Below are positions 7,805 through 15,414 of a stretch of DNA of 25,832 bases, in pieces (positions within the stretch are counted from its first letter, which is position 1; every line of letters begins with the position of its first letter). Both the position numbers and the translations under genes were made by a program. The stretch comes from Deltaproteobacteria bacterium (GTDB lineage: Bacteria > Myxococcota > Polyangia > Haliangiales > Haliangiaceae): positions 1 through 25,832 of the forward strand of contig JAGSPR010000039.1 in the NCBI GenBank assembly GCA_018262455.1, in the 5' to 3' direction. The notes under the pieces were generated by a model. It did no database searches. It was not told the origin of the DNA and saw nothing but the letters and a program-made list of their open reading frames with translations.

Positions 7805-9031
7805 ATGACGAAGCCCACGCCCGAGCCAGCGCATGTAGTCATCGAGGTCGCCGTCACGGCGCTCGCAGCCGGAGGCGACGGGGTGGCCCGCGACGCAGGG
7901 GGGCGCGTGACGTTCGTGCCCCGCGGAGTTCCCGGCGACCGGGTCCGCGTGCGGATCGTCCATGCGACGTCCTCGTTCGCGCGCGCGGAGCTCGTCGAGG
8001 TCCTCGAGCCGTCGCCATCGCGCGTCGAGCCCCCATGCCCGCACTTCCTGCGTGGCTGCGGCGGCTGTCAATGGCAGCAGGTCGCGGCCGGCGCGCAGCG
8101 TGAGGCCAAGCTCGCGATCGTCTCCGGCGCGCTGCGCAAGCTCGAAGGGCTGACGTTGCACCCGGTCGCCGCGCCGGGGCCTGCGCTCGGCTGGCGACGA
8201 CGGGCGCGGTTTCACGTGGGGGGCGGTCGGACCGGGCTGTACCTGCTCGGCACGCAGCAGGTGTTGCCGCTCGATCGCATCGATCCAGCCAAGCCATCGG
8301 CGCGCTGCCCGCAGCTCGAGCCCGCGCTCGATGCCGCGCTCGACGTGGTGGCTGCCGCCTCACCTCCCGACGGCGAGCTCGCGCTGATGCTCGCTTCCGA
8401 TGGCCGGATCGCCATCGGCGTCGAGCACGCGTGGAAGGGTGCGCACCTCGTGATCGGCAAGGCCGGGATCGTCGGCGTGATCGCGGGCAGCGGGAGCGAG
8501 GCGGTCACGACCGGCGAGATCCTGCTCGAGCTCGAGCCCGGGCTGTGGGGCGGGCCGTGGGACTTCGCGCAGGCAAGCTTGCTGGGGAATGCGGCGTTGA
8601 TCGCCCAGACCCGGGCGGCCATCGGCGCCGGGCCGGGGCGGCTCGTCGAGCTCTATGCGGGGGCGGGCAACTTCACGCGGGGCCTGCTCGCCGACGGCTG
8701 GGACGTGATCGCGAGCGACATCGTCGCCCCGGCGCGTCCGCCGGCGACCCGCTTCGAGGTCGGGTCGGTCGCGAGCGTGCTCGACAAGCTGCAGGCCAAG
8801 GTCGATGCGGTCGTGCTCGATCCGCCACGCGCCGGTGCGGCCGAGGCGATCGACGGCATCCTCAAGCTCGCGCCGAGGGCGATCGCGTACGTCTCGTGCG
8901 ATCCGGCCACGCTCGCGCGCGACGCCGGGCGGCTCGTCGCGGCCGGCTATCGGGCGACCGATGCCTGGCCGATCGATCTCATGCCGCAGACCTCGCACAT
9001 CGAGGTCGTGATGCGGCTCCAGCGGATCTGA
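7805..9031 (+). CDS. rlmD: TrmA/RlmD-family RNA (uracil-C5)-methyltransferase
   Basis: The 408-residue SAM-dependent RNA methyltransferase has an N-terminal TRAM domain (about 12-68, GGDGVARDAGGRVTFVPRGVPGD). A 4Fe-4S cluster site follows, with Cys78, Cys85 and Cys88 in CPHFLRGCGGCQWQQ and Cys168 as the likely fourth ligand. The Rossmann methyltransferase domain carries VELYAGAGNFT (281-291), VLDPPRAG (337-344), the nucleophile Cys365 in YVSCDPATLARD and the C-terminal HIEVV base Glu400. TRAM plus iron-sulfur cluster matches RlmD (U1939 of 23S rRNA) or RlmCD better than tRNA-specific TrmA, but the exact target base cannot be decided from one sequence. The central RNA-binding region is shorter and Ala-rich compared with E. 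coli RlmD. The gene stands alone between divergent scoA and a convergent operon. Confidence 0.9.
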   Translation: MTKPTPEPAHVVIEVAVTALAAGGDGVARDAGGRVTFVPRGVPGDRVRVRIVHATSSFARAELVEVLEPSPSRVEPPCPHFLRGCGGCQWQQVAAGAQREAKLAIVSGALRKLEGLTLHPVAAPGPALGWRRRARFHVGGGRTGLYLLGTQQVLPLDRIDPAKPSARCPQLEPALDAALDVVAAASPPDGELALMLASDGRIAIGVEHAWKGAHLVIGKAGIVGVIAGSGSEAVTTGEILLELEPGLWGGPWDFAQASLLGNAALIAQTRAAIGAGPGRLVELYAGAGNFTRGLLADGWDVIASDIVAPARPPATRFEVGSVASVLDKLQAKVDAVVLDPPRAGAAEAIDGILKLAPRAIAYVSCDPATLARDAGRLVAAGYRATDAWPIDLMPQTSHIEVVMRLQRI

Positions 9032-9051
9032 TCCGCGAACCCCTGGGGGGT
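9022..9051. terminator. Two adjacent hairpins between convergent genes
   Basis: GCGGAT/ATCCGC (9022-9027, 9031-9036), spanning the methyltransferase stop, and ACCCC/GGGGT (9039-9043, 9047-9051) almost fill the 19-base gap between convergent stop codons. There are no T-runs. Likely a shared terminator. Confidence 0.45.
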
Positions 9052-9548
9052 CAGGCCTTGGGCGGCGCGAACTTCATCGCCACGCGGCGCGCCTCGTCGA
9101 GGGTCACGCCGCGAGGGACCTCGATCGCGAGCGCGAGCGTGTAGCTGCGGAACAGCAACGTACGGACCACCAGGGTCGTCCCGTCCGACCGCCGGATCTC
9201 GAGGTCGAGTGCGGGCACCCCGCCGGCATCTCGGAGCTTGCGCGCGAGCCGGCGCTGGCCGGGGGCCGCCCCGACCGCGCCCCGCTCGATCTGATCGGCA
9301 TAGGCCTCGCGGGTCTTGTCGCGCCAGGCATCGAAGTTGGGGATCTGGGCCCTCGTGATGGCGAGGACCAGGCCATTCGAGCTGCGGTAGGCCGCGACGA
9401 GGGCCGTGGCGTCGAGCTGCTTCCAGCCAGGGGGGAGCTCCAGGACTGCCTTGGTCCGCGGCAGCACGATGCTGTCATCGGCCCGCACCTTCGCGCCCGT
9501 GCTGACGACGAGCACCAGGACCACGACGGCCAGCGCAGCCCGGGTCAC
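9051..9548 (-). CDS. Small exported protein of unknown function
   Basis: The 165-residue protein has a clear signal peptide (MTRAALAVVVLVLVVSTGAKVRADD, cleavage expected after about residue 24, no lipobox). The mature part is about 140 residues, with a PPGW motif near its start, a central amphipathic helix (NFDAWRDKTREAYADQIERG) and an alternating strand pattern toward the end. This arrangement recalls the PsbP/DUF1795-like fold of small periplasmic proteins, but that is only a resemblance. The start is GTG 9548, which overlaps the TGA of the upstream membrane-protein gene (GTGA). The long upstream in-frame extension lacks coding character and is rejected. It is the third gene of the amidohydrolase operon; its role there is unknown. 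Confidence 0.75.
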   Translation of the reverse strand: MTRAALAVVVLVLVVSTGAKVRADDSIVLPRTKAVLELPPGWKQLDATALVAAYRSSNGLVLAITRAQIPNFDAWRDKTREAYADQIERGAVGAAPGQRRLARKLRDAGGVPALDLEIRRSDGTTLVVRTLLFRSYTLALAIEVPRGVTLDEARRVAMKFAPPKA

Positions 9549-10159
9549 CCTTGGTCGACCGACTTGTCGACCGGCTGGTCGGCCGGCTCGGCCACAGGCT
9601 TGCCAGGCGCGAGATGGCGCATCAGGGCGTGCACCACGTGGCGCTGGTCGGCCTCGGACGCGAACCAGTCGCGTGGGAATGCCATCGCCTTGGGCCCGAG
9701 CTCGACGACGAGGACCGGAGCGGACCGATTCCACGGCACCGACCGGCGCAGGAAGTAGACCGCGGTCACCAGCGACGGCGCGACCTTCACCGGCCGTGGC
9801 AGGCAGAGTCCGCGCGGCAGCGTCACCTCGCCATCGGAGACGGTGATCGTGCCCGCCGAATAGAGGAAGGTTTGGACCAGCTGCCAGGCCCGGACCAGCC
9901 CGACCAGGATGAGCACGATACCGGCCCACACGCCGACCGTGCCGAGCTTCCAGATCAGCAAGGAGCCGACGACCACGCCGAAGATGGTCCAGCCCAGCGG
10001 GCGCTGGCGGGACATCTCGAGCTCGATCGCGACGTTGCCCTTGCGGTCTGCCTTGCGGCCACGGTCTGGCCCAGGTCTGGTCAGATCGGGAGCGTCAGGC
10101 GCGTCCCCAGCCGTCTGTGAGTCGGGCGACACGGGCTTGGATCTCGACAAGGGGGACAT
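9545..10159 (-). CDS. Two-TM membrane protein of unknown function (start uncertain)
   Basis: As drawn the protein has 204 residues: a polar Pro/Asp/Arg-rich N-terminus (1-48), two closely spaced transmembrane helices (about 55-72 and 75-92), then a cytoplasmic or periplasmic domain of about 85 strand-rich residues (TITVSDGEVTLPRG ... VLVVELGPKAMAFPRDWF). That layout resembles small membrane proteins with a PH-like domain, but no family is recognised. The tail (PVAEPADQPVDKSVDQG) is low complexity. The start is unclear. ATG 10159 gives a 65-base overlap with the upstream amidohydrolase gene, GTG 10132 a 38-base overlap, and ATG 10015 no overlap. Typical codon usage begins around 10065, which argues against the shortest form. 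It is coupled by a 4-base overlap to the exported protein downstream. Confidence 0.68.
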   Translation of the reverse strand: MSPLSRSKPVSPDSQTAGDAPDAPDLTRPGPDRGRKADRKGNVAIELEMSRQRPLGWTIFGVVVGSLLIWKLGTVGVWAGIVLILVGLVRAWQLVQTFLYSAGTITVSDGEVTLPRGLCLPRPVKVAPSLVTAVYFLRRSVPWNRSAPVLVVELGPKAMAFPRDWFASEADQRHVVHALMRHLAPGKPVAEPADQPVDKSVDQG

Positions 10160-11429
10160 GGCACAGGCGTCGAGCCACGACGACTTCCTGTCCATCTACC
10201 ACGACGTCTGTAACTGCGCGAGGAGACAGCGCATACACCACGTTCTTTTCGAGCGCCTGGGCGGGCCACAGCGATGGATCATCGAGATCAAGCGCGACCA
10301 GATCGCAGCGGTACCCAGGTGCAATCTTGCCGATCGGCAACTGGAGCACCTCACCGGCGGTACGCGTGCCGAGCGCGAAGCAGGTCTCGGCATCGATCGC
10401 CTGGCCATCGGTCCGGTGCACCTTCTGCAGCAAGGCGGCCGTGCGCATCTCGTCGAACACGCTGACGCGGTTGTTCGAACACCCACCATCGGTGCCGAGG
10501 CCCACGCGCACGCCACGGGCGACGAGATCGACGACGTCGGTCACGCCGTCTCCGAGGAACATGTTCGAGCCCGGGCAGTAGGCGAGGGCCGCCTTGCGCT
10601 CGGCGAGCAACGCTCGCTCGGTGTCGTCGAACCAGCAGCCATGGACCGCGATCATCGTCGACAAGTCGACGTCGAGCGCGGCGACCGCATGCAGCGGCCG
10701 CGCCCCGAAACGCTCGAGGGACTGGTCGACCTGGTAGCGCTCCTCGGCGAGGTGGATGTGCCACGGGGTGCCGGCATCGCGCGCGCAGCCAGCTCCGGCC
10801 TCGATCATCGCGGCGGTGGCGCCGTGCTGGCTGTGCGGTGCGGGCTGCACGGAGGTCAGGAAGCGCTCCCGATCCTGGTAGCGCCGGGCGAGCGCCTCGA
10901 AGTTCGCCACCGCCTGCGGGATCGTCTCGCGATACGCGGCGGGCGCGCCGTCCCAGTCGTAGAAGCAGCGCGCGAGCACGATCCGGATCCCGAGCCGACG
11001 AGCGGCCTCGATCGTGGCCGACGCGTGGTCGTTGCCCTGCGCGTTGAGGTAGTAGAAGTCGCAGACCGTGGTCACGCCATGCAGGAGCATCTCGCCGAAC
11101 GCGAACAGCGCCGCGGTGGCCATGTCCTCGGGGCCCAGGCGCGGCGAGTAGCGATACAGGGCCTGCTCGCGCCAGACGAGGAACGGCAGATCGTCGCCGA
11201 TCCCACGGAGCAGCGACTGGAAGCTGTGGTTGTGCGTGTTCACCGTGCCGGGAACCATCGCGCGGTGCGACCAGTCGATCCGGCGCGCGCCCGCGGCCCG
11301 CGGATCCGCGACCACGATGGCGGGATCTCCGACGAGCACGATCGCGCCGTCGGTCGCGAGCACCGCGGTCGGGCCGCGCGCACCGTCCACGATGGCGCGA
11401 TCGGCGATCACGACGATCGTCTCGCTCAC
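10095..11429 (-). CDS. Atz/Trz-type metal-dependent amidohydrolase (probable deaminase)
   Basis: The 444-residue protein belongs to the amidohydrolase superfamily, Atz/Trz branch, which includes adenosine-like, guanine and S-adenosylhomocysteine/methylthioadenosine deaminases and chlorotriazine hydrolases. Metal ligands are visible: His66 and His68 in NTHNH, His226 in HIHLAE with the catalytic Glu229, His263 in AVHGCW and Asp314 in GTDGGCSNN. The GTDGxxSNN and DEMRTAALLQK blocks are typical of the SAH/MTA deaminase-like clade. The protein probably deaminates a purine or related ring; the actual substrate cannot be told. GTG 11429 is chosen because a GGAGG site lies 4 bases upstream and the family N-terminus begins there; the frame stays open to GTG 11504. 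It heads an operon with a two-TM protein and an exported protein. Confidence 0.88.
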   Translation of the reverse strand: MSETIVVIADRAIVDGARGPTAVLATDGAIVLVGDPAIVVADPRAAGARRIDWSHRAMVPGTVNTHNHSFQSLLRGIGDDLPFLVWREQALYRYSPRLGPEDMATAALFAFGEMLLHGVTTVCDFYYLNAQGNDHASATIEAARRLGIRIVLARCFYDWDGAPAAYRETIPQAVANFEALARRYQDRERFLTSVQPAPHSQHGATAAMIEAGAGCARDAGTPWHIHLAEERYQVDQSLERFGARPLHAVAALDVDLSTMIAVHGCWFDDTERALLAERKAALAYCPGSNMFLGDGVTDVVDLVARGVRVGLGTDGGCSNNRVSVFDEMRTAALLQKVHRTDGQAIDAETCFALGTRTAGEVLQLPIGKIAPGYRCDLVALDLDDPSLWPAQALEKNVVYALSPRAVTDVVVDGQEVVVARRLCHVPLVEIQARVARLTDGWGRA

Positions 11430-11433
11430 CCGG

Positions 11434-11438
11434 CCTCC
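11434..11438 (-). promoter_or_regulatory. Shine-Dalgarno GGAGG for the amidohydrolase gene
   Basis: Minus-strand GGAGG lies 4 bases before GTG 11429. It decides this start over the in-frame GTG at 11504, leaving a leader of roughly 65 bases from the putative promoter at 11501-11506. Confidence 0.65.
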
Positions 11439-11500
11439 GAGATCGAGGTTCCGGCCGACGCGCCGCGCAGCAAGGACCGCCGTGAGATCACCACAGCCCG

Positions 11501-11506
11501 ACACTA
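11501..11506 (-). promoter_or_regulatory. -10-like TAGTGT for the amidohydrolase operon
   Basis: Minus-strand TAGTGT, 71 bases upstream of GTG 11429. Unlike most boxes in this window it is followed by a leader with a good ribosome site. No convincing -35 is seen. Confidence 0.3.
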
Positions 11507-11509
11507 TCG

Positions 11510-11535
11510 CCAGATGGTGGGCATCACCAGATGGT
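11510..11535. repeat. Pair of 9-base direct repeats CCAGATGGT in a divergent promoter region
   Basis: CCAGATGGT occurs at 11510-11518 and 11527-11535, a 17-base period, between the two divergent -10-like boxes. GGTG and CACC also form a small inverted pair inside. It may be an operator for the amidohydrolase operon or for holA; no regulator gene is adjacent. Confidence 0.4.
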
Positions 11536-11540
11536 AGGGT
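11535..11540 (+). promoter_or_regulatory. -10-like TAGGGT upstream of holA
   Basis: TAGGGT ends 8 bases before GTG 11549 and its first base is shared with the second CCAGATGGT repeat. No Shine-Dalgarno is seen, so a leaderless start is likely. Confidence 0.4.
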
Positions 11541-11548
11541 AGCGACCC

Positions 11549-12586
11549 GTGGCTGACGACCTCATCGACGATATCCGGGCCGGCAAGCTCGACGCGATCT
11601 ACGTGCTCCACTCCGAGCACCCGATCCTGATCGAGCGCGTCGTGTCGGCGATCCGCGACGTCGTCGTCCCCCCCGCGGCGCGCGGCTTCAACTACGACGT
11701 CATCGACGGCAAGCCGAGCGCGCAGCGCATCATCTCGCTCGCCCAGACCCTGCCGATGATGGCGCAGCGCCGGATGGTGTTCGTCCGCGAGCTGTCCGGG
11801 ATGCCGACCGACGAGGCCGAGCCCCTGCTCGCGTACCTCGCGAAGCCGAACCCGAGCACGGTGATCGTGGCGATCACGTCGAAGCTCGACAAGCGGATCA
11901 AGCTGTACAGCACGCTGTCGAAGAAGGGCTTCCTCCACGTGCTCGAGGCGCCGCGCCAGCTGCCGCCCTGGGTGCGCGACGAGGCCAAGGCGCTGGGCGT
12001 GCGACTGGAGCCCGCGGCGATCACCCGCCTGATCGATGCGGTCGGCGGCGACCTGTCGCGGCTCACGCTCTCGATCGAGCAGCTCGGCTTGTTCGCGGGT
12101 AACCGTCCGGTGACCTCGGACGACGTCGACGAGCTGATCGCAGACACGCGCGAGCGCTCGGTCTTCGAGCTCACCGACGCGATCGGTGCGGCGGACCGGT
12201 CGCGCGCCCTGGCTGCGGTGTCATCGCTGTGCGATCAGCGCGAGAGCGCGGTCGGCGTCGTGGTCATGCTCGCGCGGCACGTTCGCCAGATGGCGCTCGT
12301 CCACGTGCTGCGATCGACGAACGCACCACGCAACGAATGGGGTTCGCGGCTCGGCGTGCCGCCGTTCGTGGTCGACAAGATTGCCGCGCAGGCGCGCAGC
12401 TACTCGCCGGACGCGCTCGCCACCGCGACTCAGCGGCTCGCGAATGCCGATCGCGCGCTGAAGGGCGACGTCACGCTCGGCAACTCGAGGTTCACCGGGC
12501 CACAGCTGAAGACGCTCGGTCGCGAGCTCGGCGAGCGCGTGATCCTCGAGCACATCGTCGACGGCATCGTTCAGCTTGCGGGTTAG
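11549..12586 (+). CDS. holA: DNA polymerase III subunit delta
   Basis: The 345-residue protein matches the HolA family in length and layout. The N-terminal nucleotide-binding-like domain has AIYVLHSEHPILIERVVSAI and a delta-type QTLPMMAQRRMVFVREL segment, and then a VIVAITSKLDKRIKLYSTLSKKG stretch. The middle domain contains LIDAVGGDLSRLTLSIEQL. The C-terminal collar domain (about 215-345) contains RHVRQMALVH and a LANADRALKGD helix. Delta is part of the clamp loader; it binds the beta clamp and opens it during loading. It starts at GTG 11549, 8 bases after a TAGGGT box. It diverges from the amidohydrolase operon. Its stop overlaps by 4 bases that of the convergent unknown gene at 12583. Confidence 0.93.
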   Translation: MADDLIDDIRAGKLDAIYVLHSEHPILIERVVSAIRDVVVPPAARGFNYDVIDGKPSAQRIISLAQTLPMMAQRRMVFVRELSGMPTDEAEPLLAYLAKPNPSTVIVAITSKLDKRIKLYSTLSKKGFLHVLEAPRQLPPWVRDEAKALGVRLEPAAITRLIDAVGGDLSRLTLSIEQLGLFAGNRPVTSDDVDELIADTRERSVFELTDAIGAADRSRALAAVSSLCDQRESAVGVVVMLARHVRQMALVHVLRSTNAPRNEWGSRLGVPPFVVDKIAAQARSYSPDALATATQRLANADRALKGDVTLGNSRFTGPQLKTLGRELGERVILEHIVDGIVQLAG

Positions 12587-13839
12587 ACGTCGTCTTCGTT
12601 GACCTCGACCGTGTCCGCATCGATGTGGTCGGTGTTCGTGGGGAGGGGACGCCTGGGCGGAATGGGCCGCGACAGCATGATCGCTGGCTGCGTCTCCTCG
12701 CCTGAGATGCCCATCTCCTCGAACGGCCGGCGGTAGTCCGCGGGCAGGCTCGCGAACTGCTGCGCGAGCGTGGCGCGCGGGACGAACAGCTCCTCGCGTC
12801 GGCCATCGCCGATGTCGCGCTTGAGCACGAGCTCACCCGACATCCGGCTGCGCTCGCGGATCATGCGCGCGAGCGGCGTGAGCTGAGCGAGTAGCTCGAA
12901 GGGCGCGGTCCTGGGCTCCTCGAGATTGCCGATCGACTTGCCACCGACCATGAGCTCGACGAGCGTGCGGCGTCTCATCAGGTCCTTCAGCGTGGCGCCC
13001 GCGCGCTCGATCAGCTGACGGACCGGCGCGAGGTCCTCGGCGTCGAGCGGGTTGGCCTCGCCATCGGCGTCGCCCGCCGCGGTGATCGCGGTCCAGGTCG
13101 CGCCGCCATCGGTCACCGCGAAGCGCAGCCCGGCGGCGGACTTGTTGGCGTTCTCCTTGAGCGTGACGATCTGCTCGTTGCCAGAGCGCTCGAAGGCCAC
13201 CATCGCGTACTTGCCGAGATCGATCGGAGCGGGCTTGGCCTTGCCGAACACGCCCTTGCGCATCATGTGGACGACGATACCCTCGGAGAGCTGATCGACG
13301 CGGATCGGCGTGCGGTACGGATCGGGGGACAGGGTGAACGACGCGGTGATCCGCCCGGCGGTCGCGACCGCATCGGCCGACGGCTCGGCGCCGCGCACGT
13401 CCCACGACATGATCCAGGTCGCCTTCGGGAGCTCGTGGGCGTCGAAGAACGGGCGGAGCGCGATCAGGACCTGATCGGCGACGGTCCTGGGCGCCGCCTG
13501 CGCTTCGAGAGATTGGACGCGGACTTCGACCTGGCGCTTCGCCTCGGCGATGGCCTGCTTCGCGCTCGCCGCGACCTTCTGAGCGACCGCTTGCGTGAGG
13601 CCTGGCTTCTTGTCGATCGGGAGGTACGCGGTGAGCGCGCTCGAGAGCGTGCGCTCGAGATCCTCGAGCCGGGCAGCCTCGCGCTCGCCCTCGCGCCGAG
13701 CCTCCCGCGCGGTCTCGCGGCGCTCGTCGAGCTCGGTGAGTGGCTCGAACGCGTTCGTGCAGGACTCGACCGCTGCCGTCAACGTCTCGATGAAGTTCTC
13801 GTCGAGCGGAAAGGGGGTCCCGTCCCCAAAGCGGTACAT
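12583..13839 (-). CDS. Conserved-looking protein of unknown function with N-terminal coiled coil
   Basis: The 418-residue protein has strong third-position G+C and a clean start, so it is very likely real, but I do not recognise a family. It begins MYRFGDGTPFPLDENFIETL. A long charged helical segment (about 38-110, rich in Glu, Arg, Ala and Lys) probably forms a coiled coil. A strand-rich middle (about 145-260; ATWIMSWDVRGAEP, FTLSPDPYRTPIRVDQL, KYAMVAFERSGNEQI) follows. Next are helical stretches (PVRQLIERAGATLKDLMRRRTLVELMV, and ELLAQLTPLARMIRERSRMSGELVL) and an acidic tail ending NEDDV. There is no signal peptide or membrane helix, so it is probably cytoplasmic. ATG 13839 is 6 bases after a TATGCT box. 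It converges on holA with a 4-base stop overlap. Confidence 0.8.
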   Translation of the reverse strand: MYRFGDGTPFPLDENFIETLTAAVESCTNAFEPLTELDERRETAREARREGEREAARLEDLERTLSSALTAYLPIDKKPGLTQAVAQKVAASAKQAIAEAKRQVEVRVQSLEAQAAPRTVADQVLIALRPFFDAHELPKATWIMSWDVRGAEPSADAVATAGRITASFTLSPDPYRTPIRVDQLSEGIVVHMMRKGVFGKAKPAPIDLGKYAMVAFERSGNEQIVTLKENANKSAAGLRFAVTDGGATWTAITAAGDADGEANPLDAEDLAPVRQLIERAGATLKDLMRRRTLVELMVGGKSIGNLEEPRTAPFELLAQLTPLARMIRERSRMSGELVLKRDIGDGRREELFVPRATLAQQFASLPADYRRPFEEMGISGEETQPAIMLSRPIPPRRPLPTNTDHIDADTVEVNEDDV

Positions 13840-13845
13840 CCCGAC

Positions 13846-13851
13846 AGCATA
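13846..13851 (-). promoter_or_regulatory. -10-like TATGCT for the 418-residue unknown protein
   Basis: Minus-strand TATGCT ends 6 bases before ATG 13839. A CCCCC/GGGGG hairpin (13855-13867) lies just upstream of the box. No ribosome site is present. Confidence 0.45.
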
Positions 13852-13889
13852 TCACCCCCGTCGGGGGGACCTGCATTTGCTGCCGCTCT

Positions 13890-13928
13890 GGCCCGGGAGG
13901 GCCCTCACAGGCCGTCTCCCACGGGGAG
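13890..13928 (-). terminator. Hairpins after the DUF3570 gene
   Basis: CTCCC/GGGAG (13916-13920, 13924-13928) starts 4 bases after the DUF3570 stop, followed by GGCCC/GGGCC (13890-13894, 13899-13903). Short GC-only stems without a T-run; plausible terminator for the envelope operon. Confidence 0.4.
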
Positions 13929-13931
13929 CGG

Positions 13932-15197
13932 TCAATAATTACCGAGCAGTCCGAGCTGCAACACGACCGCGTCGACGAGGCTGCCGCCGTACATGAACTG
14001 CTTGTCGCGACCGCCAGTGTTAGCCGCAACACTGTCTGCGGGCAGGGTGTCGAACAGCATCACCTCACCGTTCGCGAGCAGCTGGAGCTTGTCGAACAGC
14101 CCCCACACGGGCGCATCGCCGCTGATCGTGATCACGGTGAGCTTGCCGCCGACCGAGACGTTGCGAACCGGCGCCAGCTCGCGATCTCCGGTGAAGTACT
14201 CGCCCGCGGTGGACTCGGTCTCGTAGAAGAACGCGTCCTTGAAGAACGTCGCGGCGGCTTGCTGGTAGACGCGCGCGTGGAGGCGCAAGAGCAGAGACTT
14301 GCCCATGTACTGCGAGTACCCGAGCTCGACGTTGCCGCCGACCACACCCCAGGTGTCGTCGTAGAACCGCGCGTCGAAGTGCGCCGCGGCCTTGAGCTTG
14401 GGCAGGTAGCGGTTGAGTCGCGCCGACACCGACCACCGCGCGCGGGTGTCGGGGATGTGCTCCTGCGGCGCGTTCGGTCCGATGCGGACGCGGCGATACG
14501 GGTTGGACTGGAAGCCCTCCAGGATCTGGCCGAACACCGCGAACTGGGCGTTCAGCGTTGGCGAGATGTTCTGGGTGAGCGTCATCTGCGCGGTGTCGAG
14601 CGAGAGGTCCTCCCACCGGGTCACGCCGGCGGTGTCGGTGCCGTAGAGCACGCCCGGCTTGTTGCACTTGTCGTCGCCGACGAGCGCCTTGGACTCGAGC
14701 GGCGTGGCCATCCCGTTGTCCTTGTTGCAGACCTGGTCGAAGCCGTGCGTGTAGGCGAGCGCGACGGTGGTGTTGCGACCTGGCAAGTCGATCGAGGCGT
14801 TGCCGCCGAGCTGGCGCGAGAGGTAGTCGCGCTCGGTCCCGAACGTGCCGCTGAGCGTCAGCCGCGACCGCCGGCCATGCAGCCCGAGCGAGAACGTGCC
14901 CTCGTGGCGGAGATCAGAGAACTTCGTGGCAGTCGACACCGCGTCGACCTGATAGACCGTGGAGGTCGCGCCCGAGACCGCATCGGCGGCGTACGCGAAG
15001 TCGAGCGAGACGAACCGACCGAGATCGATCCCGAAAAGCGCCTGAGGATGAACGACCACCAGGCCGCCCTTGTCGCCATCACGCTTCTCGACGAACAGCG
15101 CGGTCGAGACCTCCGTCCGATCTTCGGCGCTCGCCACCGCGGCCTCGCCGACGATCGCCGAGCCGAGCAGCCAGATCGCTGTTAGTTGCAGCCGCAT
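13932..15197 (-). CDS. DUF3570 outer-membrane beta-barrel protein
   Basis: The 421-residue protein has a signal peptide (MRLQLTAIWLLGSAIVGEAAVASAED). The rest is dominated by alternating hydrophobic/polar strands with aromatic girdle residues and ends in QLGLLGNY, consistent with an outer-membrane barrel. Segments such as FVSLDFAYAADAVSGAT, VDAVSTATKFSD, TLSGTFGTERDYLSRQLG and the FQSNPYRRVRIG strand are what I associate with DUF3570. That family typically sits directly after a DUF4266 lipoprotein, as here, often with an ApbE-type FMN transferase. No ApbE gene is present in this operon. The two Cys (in CNKDNG and DKCNKPG) could form a disulfide in a loop. ATG 15197 lies inside the final codons of the DUF4266 gene (16-base overlap) with a GGAGG site just upstream. 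Function is not established. Confidence 0.82.
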   Translation of the reverse strand: MRLQLTAIWLLGSAIVGEAAVASAEDRTEVSTALFVEKRDGDKGGLVVVHPQALFGIDLGRFVSLDFAYAADAVSGATSTVYQVDAVSTATKFSDLRHEGTFSLGLHGRRSRLTLSGTFGTERDYLSRQLGGNASIDLPGRNTTVALAYTHGFDQVCNKDNGMATPLESKALVGDDKCNKPGVLYGTDTAGVTRWEDLSLDTAQMTLTQNISPTLNAQFAVFGQILEGFQSNPYRRVRIGPNAPQEHIPDTRARWSVSARLNRYLPKLKAAAHFDARFYDDTWGVVGGNVELGYSQYMGKSLLLRLHARVYQQAAATFFKDAFFYETESTAGEYFTGDRELAPVRNVSVGGKLTVITISGDAPVWGLFDKLQLLANGEVMLFDTLPADSVAANTGGRDKQFMYGGSLVDAVVLQLGLLGNY

Positions 15198-15397
15198 CCG
15201 CCTCCACCCGCGCCCTTGCCGCCGATCGCACCTTCGCGGTTCGAGTTGATATGCTCGCTCGACGAGGTGTCGTGCGGATCGTCGTCGAAGACCATCACCT
15301 GGTCGGCCAGGAACGCTTTCTCGGATGCACGCACGGCCTGACGGCCGCAGGCGGCCAGCGAGGCGGCGGCGATCGTGATGATGAGCAGGATGCGCAT
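15182..15397 (-). CDS. DUF4266 small lipoprotein with C-terminal GGGGCGCN
   Basis: The 71-residue protein has a lipoprotein signal (lipobox LAAC, Cys17). The mature peptide contains FLADQVMVFDDDP (29-41), EHINSNREGA (48-57) and a terminal GGKGAGGGGCGCN. This is the DUF4266 pattern: the block LAD..M.F, then H..S.REG and a Gly/Cys-rich end. The invariant-looking CGCN terminus suggests that the two terminal cysteines bind a metal or cofactor or are modified after translation; this is inference. The gene has a GAGGAG site 4 bases before ATG 15397, and its final codons overlap the start of the DUF3570 barrel gene, so the two products are probably made in step and act together at the outer membrane. 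It is shorter than most annotation cut-offs and easily missed. Confidence 0.85.
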   Translation of the reverse strand: MRILLIITIAAASLAACGRQAVRASEKAFLADQVMVFDDDPHDTSSSEHINSNREGAIGGKGAGGGGCGCN

Positions 15398-15401
15398 GGG
15401 G

Positions 15402-15407
15402 CTCCTC
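15402..15407 (-). promoter_or_regulatory. Shine-Dalgarno GAGGAG for the DUF4266 gene
   Basis: Minus-strand GAGGAG, 4 bases before ATG 15397. It fixes the short lipoprotein start instead of the 193-residue in-frame extension. Confidence 0.7.
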
Positions 15408-15414
15408 GACGTGG

